Part shown: positions 29,647-38,884 of the stretch, piece after piece
Layout: every line of letters starts with the position of its first letter
Position numbering within the stretch: the stretch's first letter is position 1
DNA from: Euglena gracilis
Lineage: Eukaryota > Euglenida > Euglenophyceae > Euglenales
DNA: 64,000 nt
Reading direction: 5' to 3'
Assembly (NCBI GenBank): GCA_039621445.1
Contig: CP154954.1
Coordinates: 45,797,847-45,861,846, forward strand
Position numbers and translations under genes: made by a program
The notes under the pieces: model-generated
Told to the model about the DNA's origin: nothing
The model's input: only the letters and a program-made list of their open reading frames with translations
The model's database searches: none

Positions 29647-29926
29647 CTTTCTGACGACAAAAACAGCAAAAACCCACAAAACTAAGCAGTTGTGCTGGCA
29701 CCAGAGGGGCTGTAACGGGTAATACCGTACAGAGCCTTCCGGAGCCTGCTCGTCTGCTTAGACGTTGACTAGAAGCCGGGAGCTGACGCTGCGACCGTGT
29801 AATAACGGTGCAGGGGCTCTCCGCTGCCAGTCAGCGTAAGATCGAACCAATCTGCTACCAAGTGTAAAACCTGGTAGCCTTTCTTTCTGTGAAGTATGTG
29901 TAGGATCGTAACCTAATCTGCTACCA
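29647..29926 (-). other. 5' leader of the outer element with two primer-site junctions
   Basis: Read on the minus strand, the LTR end is followed by TGGTAGCAGATTAGG at 29926. A second ACACT-TGGTAGCAGATTGG junction follows at 29860 after a 66-bp unit related to the 56-bp unit of the nested element. The rest, to the gag ATG, is non-coding. Confidence 0.75.
29912..29926 (-). promoter_or_regulatory. Primer-binding site of the outer element
   Basis: TGGTAGCAGA abuts the 5' LTR and is identical to the first ten bases of the nested primer-binding site. An initiator-Met-tRNA primer is inferred. Confidence 0.75.
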
Positions 29927-30237
29927 AGTGTACGTCTGATTCCCAATTCCCCTTTCCCAATTCCCAAAAGCCTTCGCTTTCGCCTTGGCGCACCTACTTG
30001 GGAACTGAAAATCAGAGTAACAGTGAAAACCCTTTTCCCACTTCCCAAGAAGCAAAGCACGGAGCAATGCAGGGAGGACGGACTGGAAATCCAAGTCCGG
30101 TCCAAGGAAAAGGTATAAGAAGAATAAGAATACCACCTCTGGAGAGAGAAGGGGCACCCATTAGGAAATCCTAATAGGATCTGCTTCCATCCTAACTTCC
30201 TCAACGGAAGGGGACAGAAGCATACGCCTGGTACACA
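29927..30237 (-). repeat. 5' LTR of the outer element (311 bp)
   Basis: Partner of 190-498; it is two bases longer through a GA repeat indel and has one substitution. On the minus strand it starts TGTGTACC at 30237. Confidence 0.95.
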
Positions 30238-30242
30238 ACCCC
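30238..30242. repeat. Target-site duplication of the outer element (right copy)
   Basis: ACCCC, identical to 185-189. It is followed by six more C, so that A plus ten C equals the empty site at 46745-46755. Confidence 0.9.
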
Positions 30243-31830
30243 CCCCCCAAAGGATAAATCACTGTCACGTCTCAGGTCGGAAAGCACACAATTCTCAGAA
30301 CTGTCCTTCTCAAACCAACCATTTCTATCGTCCAAGCCCAAATTTGACGCGTAATCACTTGACTCATAGCTTGAAATCACAAAATAGGGGGAAAATTGAA
30401 AAAAAAGTGGTGGTAAGGTGACCATTTTTGCCTTTGTCGTGAAAAGTGCGCACCGCCGTAGTAAGTGCACACCCCTTGGGGTCAGAAACTACGTCCTTAA
30501 AATGCGCGCACCCGTGCACTTATTAGGTGGGGGGTACTGAAAATTGCACATTACCATCCCATGAGACTTCGTTCACCTTGTGGAGGGAACCTGGTGCAAG
30601 TGGAAGAGCAACAAAGAGTGAACCAAAAGACCTTTTGGCACAACCCGTGAACGCTAAGAAAGCACAAAAACTGCCGCAGCTCGTGGATTTCTTGGACACC
30701 ATATGGGAACATCTGACGCCACCGAAACGATGACTTAAAAGACACTATTGGAGAGTGTGGTTGCAGGTGGTAATCCAACTTTTGAATCGTGGCCTAGGAG
30801 GAACCCTTCGAACCCAAGTTCTCAAGGGGCAAGTTGAAAGTACAGCGGACGGAAGTTGTCGTGGTTATAGGAAGGTAAGGAACTGTAAAACAGGGGATGA
30901 ATTGTACAAATATATTTGGATACTGAAAGGCTGTTCTGGTCTTAGATTCTTGTGAACAGAATGTAATCAGAGTTTGGGAAGCGTCATGTTCAAATTACTA
31001 AACTCCCTCAAGCTTTCATGCTTTCCCATCCTTGTGGTAAGTATTTAAGAGCTAAACTCCTTGATCTTAGATTGTGCTGAGTAGAGAAAAAAGAGGTGTG
31101 AGAGAGGTTGTGTTTGACGCATCGTCCTTCTGTGCCCGGGCTAGTCCAGGTGTGGCACCTCCCGAAGGAATCACTAATTAGCACATGACGAAAATGACGT
31201 ATTACAGGACCGGAATCTCTGACCAAGAATGGTGGGTCGTAAGGAACATCTCGCAAACGCTTGTTCCCGCCCATGAGTGTTTCATTTCGGCTTTTCGGCT
31301 TTTTGACACATTTTTTGCGGCTTTCGGCCTTTTAGCCGTTGTCCTTCGTCTTTTCGGCGCTTATGCCGTTCACTTTTGGCTTTTTGGCTTTTTTGCCACT
31401 CGTTTTTGGCAATTCGACTTTTTAGCCGTATTCTTCTCTTCTTCTTCCGTGCGTGCTGTTTTTCCTTGTCTTGCTTTTTTTTGAAGGAATTCCTTCTTTC
31501 GGACGTGAAACTTTCTGCACAAGACATTCAGTTTTCATTTCCATTCAGTTCACCATGGCACAAAGCAGGAAGTTTTTTTCCCTTGATTTATGTTCCCCGT
31601 TGGTCTTGAAATGACGCCTGAAGGTGAAGGAGCTGAAGGTTATAGAAGTGGTGGCATGGTGGCCGTAAGTCCAAGGACTTTGTGAGAGGAATTTTGGCTT
31701 TGTCTTCCCACTTCTCAAAACCGCAACCTTGCCATCCAAGACTTGCAAAAACAACCATTGGATGCATTTTTCGCAAGATGAGTAGCTCACCCAGTGATGG
31801 TATGACGATAGACATGTAGGTCCCGTGCAT

Positions 31831-31865
31831 GTCCCGCCCTTGCGCCTCTGGCGCAAGGGCGGGAC
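31831..31865. repeat. Perfect 16-bp stem, 3-base loop hairpin
   Basis: GTCCCGCCCTTGCGCC, loop TCT, then its exact reverse complement. GTGC and GCAC extend the stem after a short bulge. It is present unchanged in copy B at 48337-48371. Its role is unknown. No T-run follows, so it is not an obvious polymerase III terminator. Confidence 0.85.
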
Positions 31866-33471
31866 GGCACGGGGTGCCTGCTTTTCCCTTCCTCCTTCGC
31901 ACTCAAGCTGCTTTTCCTTCGCTTTCTTGAACCATGGTTTTTTTTTATATTGAGGCCCGTCAGGTGTAAAGAGGTTCATGCAAAGTAACTTGAAGCCTAA
32001 ATGGTGATTGTCAGTGATGGCTTGGGTTTGTGAATGTCGGCGGGCTCGAGATATTCATTCAAGTCCCTTACTCAACAAATAAGTTGCATAAACATTGATA
32101 CATTCAAGTAAAAAGTTTCCACTTCAATTTGTGCCTCCTCAGAGGAGTGAATTTTATATAGCAGAATTTGGTAGCCCTGAATTCACATTTGAGTAGTTTA
32201 CGTTATGGGCAAAACTTTGGGTGTGTATCTTGAAATGTTCTATTTCAGAACGAGAACGTCCCTTTCCCGAAGGCTCAAATCAGTTACGAAATGATGATCA
32301 TATCCCCGTCGTACATTCCTAAACTTAGTAGCTTGGCTTACAAAAGGTCTCGGAGGTTTACAAACACCGTGAAAGAACACAAAAGGACCAATAGCAGGAT
32401 CATACCTTCAACTTTAAATTGATCACGACAAGCTTTGTTCAAAGTGCAAATGATGATTTCCTCAAATTCAATGATTTCACCGAGTCAATTTGATATTGTC
32501 TTTAAAAAAAAAGGGGTAGTTGCTTCCGGTCTTCAAATGAGTTGGACAAAAATCAAAATACCACCCAAATGCTTGTGAATGCAAGTGTAGGATAATATGT
32601 CTATTGTGTAATTGCGGCGGTGATTTCAAAACGATGAAACTTTTCCTTTGAATGTTTCCCTGTGTATGTGATTCTCTTTTACTCCAACGCCTTTTCATTG
32701 AAAGTTGTGCAAAACAATGCATATCTTGTGACGGGATTGGATGCATGATACCTCCCGCACGGAACTTGAAAAAGCAATCACACAACCAAGAAGAAATCAC
32801 CAAATAAATTAAAATGAGATGGCTTTGGGATGAAAGGAAAGGGGAAAATGTAAGTCATTTGTGGATGTCAGAATTAATTTGAAACATAGGAGACATTTGG
32901 TTTATTTTTTTTGGTTATGTTTCAAAATTTTAGGGTATGATGCACAAATCAAATTCCTGGTGAACGTTCTTCTGTTTGGAAAAGTATTGCGAATTTTATT
33001 TTTAAAGAGATGATACTTACGCGTAGCTCTGCTTCTGTTTGATGGGTTTGTCCAAAAATGGTGATCGAAATATTTCTCTTTGTTTGATGAAAAATTACCT
33101 GACTCGGAAAAAGTATTCTTTCATTTGATTCTCCCTCCAAAAGTTAGCGTTTGCAATTCTCCTCATTTTTTTGAACCAATTCGGAAAAAAGTGGTCCAAA
33201 ACAGGGTTTTATGTGACACAAATGGTGGAATTTTCTCCTTCCTTCCTCTCTAAACCCCAATTCATCCCATTTCGCAAAATCATTCCGCGCACGCGCAGTT
33301 CTGTAATGGCCGTTTCCCAAACAGCGGCCTTTAAGGGCCGTATTTTCCCTATGGTTGAAAATGCTTCTGGCGGACGTGGCAAAACCTACAATCACTTCAG
33401 AACGACTTCTTGCAACAACTTCAAGTCCCCCAGGCACCAGCCGGAATCTATAGGCACAGCTTGTGCGTCTC

Positions 33472-33544
33472 GTGTGTGTGTGTGTGTGTGTATGTGTGTG
33501 TGGTGTGTGTGCGTGCGCGCGCGTGTGTGTGTGCCTGCGTGCGT

Positions 33545-33590
<46 letters not shown>

Positions 33591-33672
33591 CGTGCGTGTG
33601 CCTGCCTGCCTTTGTGCGTGCGCGCGTGCATGCGAGCTTGTGTGTGCTTGTGTTCCTGTGTGTCCGTGTGTT
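33472..33672. repeat. (GT)n microsatellite
   Basis: An interrupted GT/GC-rich tract. Open frames across it on both strands are low-complexity Cys/Val or His/Thr and are not genes. The copy at 49979-50172 differs in repeat number. Confidence 0.95.
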
Positions 33673-34676
33673 TGGAAAACACCTTGTGCAAGTCGAGGAG
33701 CACTAAGGGGAGGCTTGCAGGCTTGAGATCCTGAGGATAAGGCGTGGAACTTGGCAAAGTTGGTGGATCCTGAAGTAGATGCACGGAGAAGACCAAAGGA
33801 AGACAAGCAAAAACAAGTTATTTGTGGCATAGGAAATCACGCCAAACAATTCCTCTTTTAAATACGGCCATTTTAGAAACTTTCGCAACGTGGAACGTGG
33901 TCTTGACACCCTGCACAATGAAGATAGGACGAGAGGCCCCGCCCCTGCACCACAAAAGGTAGGCCGTGAAAGGGTGATTGGTGAGAGGGCAGAACGGGGC
34001 ACCATCCTGTCTCGGCAAAAGCTCCTTTTTGAATTAAGTTTTCTTTTTGTATTTCTTCTGTATTAAGTTTTCTTTTTTTATTTCTTCTGAATATGTTTGC
34101 CGTTATTTGCATCAGGCCTGCCGTTCCGAAAGTTAACGTCAAGAGGTAGTTGTAAATGAAAACTTCAAAGAAGAAAGTGACGATCTGGGTGAGTGATGCT
34201 TCAGTTTAATGTGACCTTGAACCAAGCACCCTTCTGGATTCTCAAAATGTTCGTAGTCTTGTCCTCCGTTCCTACTCTAGTTTGGACAAAGCGAAGCTGA
34301 ATTAGGATCCGCTGCACAGATCCCGGACGGCCGGAAACCCCGGAATAAGAATATGTGGCCGCCGGGCAGTTTTTTTGCCGCCGCCTGTGGTCTTCCGAAC
34401 TAGAATCCTTTCGAAACAGTGGTAACATTACCGTTAAACATGGGGAACACGTGAAAGGTGACACAAGATTTGCATCGACTCCTTTTTCTTTCAATACCCC
34501 ATTTTGCTGTTTCACTTTGCAACGTTGATAAGAATGCTGTGGGCGCTGCACCCAACGATCCAAGAGTTCTTTGGTAGGCTTAAGTTGATGAGCACCAGAT
34601 GTCACCTAACCTAACCTTGTGTGGTGATATTTTTGGGGAACTTCCCTCTGGGCCACTTGGGACAAAAAAAACCCTC

Positions 34677-34993
34677 ACCCCTCAAAGTGCCCCCAGAGTG
34701 GCCAATTTTTTGGCAAATTTGTCCCCCCCCCTCAAAGTGGCCAATTTCTCTTGGCGCCGAAGGCGCCAAAGCCCAAAAATTGCCCCCCCCCCCCCCAACG
34801 TGTCCCCTCCCTACAATGGCCGTTTTGGCAAATTTGTTCCCCCCCTCCTCAAAGTGGCCATTTTTTTTCTGGGCGCCGAAGGTGCCAAAGCCCAAAAATT
34901 GACCCCCCCCAAAGTGTCCCCTCCCTCAAAATGGCCGCTTTGGCAAATTTGTTCCCCCCCCCCTTGGCGCCGAAGCCCAAAAATTGACCCAAA
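34677..34993. repeat. C-rich minisatellite with GGCGCC-GAA-GGCGCC hairpins (copy A)
   Basis: About three units of roughly 110-120 bp. Each contains AAAGTGTCCCCTCCCT, ATGGCCGTTTTGGCAAATTTG, a run of C, CAAAGTGGCCA, GGCGCCGAAGGCGCC and CCCAAAAATTGACC. Homology to copy B stops at the end of this array. Confidence 0.85.
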
Positions 34994-35817
34994 ACATGTT
35001 GATTCAAACTGGTGCAAATCCAGCAATGAGATTTTTTTCAAGGAGTCACTTGGCAGCTTCATCAAACAAAAGAGTGCTCTGGGAGGTTCAAGAAAAGGAA
35101 TTGTTGCATTTCATCACACGTGTATGGTAAACTGCGTTCTCGCCTGTCAGTTGACAAGGCGAACAAGCTCACTTTCCTTTACCGCTGTTTCAATGCGTTC
35201 GGTTGCGACGAGCAATTGGACAACGAGGAGTGAACCCTATGAAATACAGCGGCCTTTCAAATGTGCCATGCCTTGATTCACTTGGTAGGTTTTTTTTTTG
35301 GATGGAGATTTGTGGCATCAATTAAAAAAAAGAATGGAAAAAAATGCCATTTTCTCGTTCATCTCCCTCGAAGATGTTTTCGACTTTTCCCCCGAAAGGG
35401 CGATTTTCAAAAAAAACACAAGAATTTTGCATTTTCAAAAAAAACATGTTTTTTATTGCGTTTTTTTTTTAAAAAAAACACGTTTTTTTGTTTTTTTTAA
35501 AAAAACAAAAAAAAACGCCAACCCTGAAAAAAAGTGCGCTTGTGGTGAACGTCACCGGTGAAGTTCACCGTTGGCGTAAGGTTGAGGGAGGGAGAGAGGA
35601 GGACCACCAGTGCAGTTTCAAACGGTAAGCTTCACCGTTGGTGGGGGATCCAACTGGCCAAACTTTGCTGATGTTTCAGGGTTTCTAAGGTCCGAAATTT
35701 CGCTGCTTTCTGATACTTCCTACCTCAAGTCACCTTTTCACACGAGACTTGGTTTATTTGAGTAATTTTTTCTTTGGTTTGGTTTGGTTTGACCATTTCA
35801 GAGTGACATAGAGGGTG
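34994..35817. other. No gene seen; A/T homopolymer-rich
   Basis: Unique sequence after the duplication. Runs of A and T dominate 35400-35530. A GGTGAAGTTCACC-type inverted motif lies near 35555-35570. I see no coding signal. Confidence 0.6.
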
Positions 35818-35893
35818 AGATAGAGGTAGAGGTAGAGGTGGAGGTCCACAATGTAGAGGTAGAGTCTTTCGACCTCTACCTCTACCTCTATCC
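35818..35893. repeat. GTAGAG-repeat inverted repeat
   Basis: A GAGGTAGAGGTAGAGG arm is followed by a CCTCTACCTCTACCTCTA arm about 30 bases later. The two halves could fold into a long hairpin. Confidence 0.75.
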
Positions 35894-35899
35894 AGCCCT

Positions 35900-36305
35900 G
35901 CATGGTGTACCACCCCCCCCCTTTATTTGCCCCCCCCCTTACCATCCCCCCCCCCATTATGCACCTCCCCCGGGAGGCCGAAATTGGGGGGGAGGTACAC
36001 AATGGGGGGGGAGGTACACAATGGGGGGGTACCCAGGTCCCATTCCCAGACCCGACCGAACAGCCCCAAAAGGGGTCATTTTTGGCAACTTTTTGGATGT
36101 TCACAATAAATGGTCAATTTTCAGCACATTTGCCAAATATCACTTTTTGAAAACGTCTCAAAAACGTCGATTTTTGAGCACTTTTTTGGGAAATTCTTTA
36201 GAAAAAGTGTTATGACAGTGAGCTACCATCCCCCCCCATTGTGTACCTCCCCCCCAGGGGGTACACAATGGGGGGGGTACATAATGGGGGGGGATGGTAA
36301 TTGAG
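35900..36305. repeat. Poly-C / poly-G inverted repeats
   Basis: Two C-run/G-run palindromes. The first runs from about 35905 to 36033, with ATTATGCACCTCCCCC against AGGTACACAATGGGGG. The second runs from about 36224 to 36300: TACCATCCCCCCCCATTGTG against a G-rich mirror ending GGGGATGGTA. The second is preceded by ATGACAGTGAGCTACCAT, a motif found again inverted near 37240. Confidence 0.8.
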
Positions 36306-36398
36306 CATTTGGGTCTGGGGAAAATTTTCTTTCATGCACCGAAGGCGCCGATAATTTTTTTGCCCTTTTTATAAAGGAATTTTTGACCCCCCCTTGTT

Positions 36399-36470
36399 TG
36401 ACCCCCCCCCCTTATTTGAGCATTTGGGGGGTCCGTTGGCCCATGGGTGTGCTCAAATAAAGGGGGGGGT
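36399..36470. repeat. Inverted repeat with C9/G9 arms
   Basis: CCCCCCTTATTTGAGCA at about 36406-36422 faces TGCTCAAATAAAGGGGGG at about 36450-36467 across a 27-base spacer. Confidence 0.8.
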
Positions 36471-36479
36471 ATCCATGTT

Positions 36480-37615
36480 CAAAAGCAACCTTTCTTTGGA
36501 TTTTCTCTCCACCCAACAACCCAGTTCCATCGGCTCTCTTACTCCCGCTGTCTAGCCAAAACAAACTCCAGTGCTTGAATATAATTTTTTTTGAGAGGGA
36601 GCTTTGCCAGGATATTCTTATCGACTTTTTTAGAGGACAAGATTTTTGGGGGTGTTCCCCCCATCACCCCCCGTGATCTGAGACCCTTTTTGGCCAAAAT
36701 TTTTGGAAACAAATTTTGCCGGTGATGCCTACCATGCCCCCCCCCCCCGAGCTGTCCCCCCCCCCTGAGCTATTCCCACAGGGGGGACGGTACAGTCCCT
36801 CGGCGTAAATTGTCCCCCCCGAAAATTTTCCCCCCTGAAATTTCGGAATTTTCCTGGATTTGCAAAAGGCTCCGAAACGGTCGAAAATTTCCTCCCCCCC
36901 CTTCAGCCCCAGAGGAACGGCAAAGACAGGTGGGTTGTGACTTTTTTTTATTTGTATGATGTGAACCCTCAACGCATATTCTTGCAATACCCAAGCCTTG
37001 AAGCCATTGGTGGCAGAGCAATAAGACCCACCTCCCTGAAAAGAGGTGTTTGGGAATATATCACAACCACAATATACGGCAAATGAATTCCGAATGCCGG
37101 CAGGCTTCATGGCTTGAAAGAAAAGAAGACACTAGGGAGGGACAGGGCAAAGTGTCCGAAACGGCCGAAAATTCCTCCCCCCCCTGGTCAAGAGCCCAAA
37201 AAACCCTCCCTGGGGGGGAAATTTATGCCCAGGGACTGTAATAGCTCACTGTCATGGCACTTGTTATAAAGAACTTCTCAAAAAACTGAATCGAGCCACC
37301 AAAAATGTGGTGTTCCCCAAGTCCCCCCCCCCCCCGTGACCCGAACCACCCCCTCAGCCATTTTTGGGTGTGAATGTGCATTGGGCAGAACAAGGAGACG
37401 GTAATGGCTTGTGAAACTTCACTTTTTAAAGAAACCGCTCTGGTTATGATACCCAGAATGGTGGTGTTATGATACCCAGAATGATAATCCCCACATCCTC
37501 CCCCCACACCCCCCCCCCCGCGTCCCCAACACCCCCGAAGTGTCCACGGGGGCTCAACAAAAATGTCTATCGTTTTGTTGAAACCGGGTGCGGGGCTCCC
37601 AAACTCTATATCAAG
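36480..37615. other. No gene seen; dispersed poly-C repeat copies
   Basis: Two related inverted segments share TCCGAAACGG(T/C)CGAAAAT plus TCCTCCCCCCC (36871 and 37157), and TACAGTCCCT...TAAATT beside C/G runs (36791, and reverse near 37205-37235). A third, weaker relative lies near 58911-58975. No coding signal is seen. Confidence 0.6.
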
Positions 37616-37699
37616 AACTGCGTCTTAAACGCAGACTCTGACCTGAGTCTGCGTTTCGAAACGCAGACTCAGGTCAGAGTCTGCGTTTAAGACGCAGTT
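37616..37699. repeat. Exact 84-bp palindrome
   Basis: Two 42-bp arms are perfect reverse complements without a spacer. The centre is TTTCGAAA, and the outer ends are AACTGCGTCTTAAACGCAG and its complement. Symmetry stops at both ends. It is rich in CAGACTC/GAGTCTG repeats. It may be the tip of a foldback element. Confidence 0.95.
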
Positions 37700-37756
37700 A
37701 TTTAAGGCTGTGTTTATAAAGCAACATGGCTTTGGTCAAAGTCTGTGTTTCAGAAC
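37700..37756 (+). repeat. Dispersed repeat: AAGGCTGTGTTTATA family
   Basis: AAGGCTGTGTTTATA, AGCAACATGGCTTTGGTCAA and AGTCTGTGTTTC occur here and, on the opposite strand, at about 51861-51907. In both places the repeat adjoins a palindromic AGTCTGTGTTT region. Confidence 0.8.
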
Positions 37757-37796
37757 CTCGACGAAGGACGGCAGACTGACGACATATTTTTATAGG

Positions 37797-37990
37797 TGCC
37801 GCCCCGGCGGCGCGAATGTCAGTAGGATTTGGGGGAGGGGCCCCGAATCCACAGACGAGCAGTTAACGCTATGGGGAAAACTTTGAATAAAATTTTTTTC
37901 GGGTATCTCAAATCGATCAATTTCCGGACGGGAATGTCCCCCTGCTGCCCGGAGGCTCAAATCGGCTCCGTACGGAAGATCGGCTGCCCG
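37797..37990 (+). repeat. Degenerate relative of a duplicated-segment sequence
   Basis: The order TTAACGCTATGG...AAAACTTTG...GTATCT...GGACGGGAATGTCCC...CGGAGGCTCAAATCGG matches, with decay, 32195-32290 in the duplicated segment (TTTACGTTATGG...CGAAGGCTCAAATCAG). A dispersed repeat family is implied. Confidence 0.55.
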
Positions 37991-38884
37991 TCAGATATGT
38001 GATGCGCATTCTTAAATTGCGCATGGTGATATAAGAATTTGGTTCTAACTCGCTTTGTAGCGGGAGATAGGGCTCGCATTCGGCAGACGGGCGGCCGCGA
38101 TTGACGGCGATGCAGACTGGAGGACTGGAATGAACACAAGAAGGTGTCAACCATCTATTTATTTTCCATCCAGATCACAGTGCAATCCAAAGAAGTCATT
38201 TGTAACTATCAATTATTTTTTTTAAGCCGAAATGGTGATTATGTTTTTTTTGATGCTTTTCACTTCACAGTTGAGGTATGATCCCTGTCACTTGTTCTTT
38301 GCGGAGTTGATCTTTTCAAGTTGCTGCTGAAATTAGGCTGTGTTGATCTTTTCCGCACAGGATAATGTCAAAATGTCTGTGTTAAAAACGACTTTTCCTT
38401 CTTCTTTTGCTTTCATTTTCTTCAGTTCCTTCACCTTTATCTCAATTCCCTGATTAAGGAATTCGACACACAACATCAACTCTGGGCTGTGTTGGAAGCT
38501 GGGGGGTGAGCAGTGTATCCTGAGGAATCATGATGCATGAAATGTGTGAGATGTTGCAGGAATGATCGTTGTCACAGATACCCAGATGAAACGTTCAGGA
38601 TTTTTTGTTTGGAATATTGTTCTTGAAAAGGTCCTTATGAAACAGTTACATGCCACAGACTTAATTATTATGCCTCCTACTTGCAAAATTTGCCAAACAC
38701 CAGGTGAAGACGGTCTGCATCTGTAAAAACACAAGCACTGCAACTGAAAACAAACAGGCACTATGATACAAAAATACAAAAAATGCAAATTTGAAATTGA
38801 AATGAAATGCTCAGCCAGTTATGGACCACTGGTTTTATCGTTGGATGGAAAGTGTTTTTTTCCGTTCACAGATTTTCACAACAT
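37991..38884. other. No gene or repeat recognised
   Basis: Moderately AT-rich sequence without a coding signal on either strand that I would trust. Confidence 0.5.

Larger units (their letters stand above)
190..30237 (-). mobile_element. OUTER giant Ty3/gypsy chromovirus, non-autonomous, interrupted
   Basis: This minus-strand LTR retrotransposon spans about 30 kb, or about 13.1 kb once the nested element and its target duplication are removed. In its own orientation the order is: 5' LTR (30237-29927), primer-binding site, gag (29646-25670), UAG readthrough signal, a protease-integrase-tail fusion (25669-23999), ORF3 (23802-20073 continued at 3114-1323), 3' UTR, polypurine tract and 3' LTR (498-190). 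RT, RNase H and the catalytic part of integrase are absent, so it cannot move without help. The LTRs differ by one substitution and one 2-bp indel. The flanks carry an exact ACCCC duplication, and an empty paralogous site exists at 46745. Confidence 0.95.
30243..34993. repeat. Direct duplication copy A, right part
   Basis: This is nearly identical to 46750-51494. By eye there are only scattered differences: single bases near 32140, 33351 and 34147, homopolymer length changes, and GT-repeat variation. Short frames that occur in both copies (68 residues at 30527-30733, 134 residues at 34201-34605 minus) have no recognisable domain and no supporting splice or codon signal. They may be nothing. 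From about 31290 to 31440 the sequence is rich in TTCGGCTTTT-like units. The segment ends inside a C-rich minisatellite. Confidence 0.95.

Noticed and set aside
33472-33672. Cys/Val- and His/Thr-rich open frames
   Set aside because: They are translations of a GT/CA microsatellite in several frames on both strands, and vary with repeat number between copies.
34677-34993. Pro-rich open frames over the C-rich array
   Set aside because: The frames exist only because the unit lacks stops. Both strands are open, and unit number differs between the duplicates.
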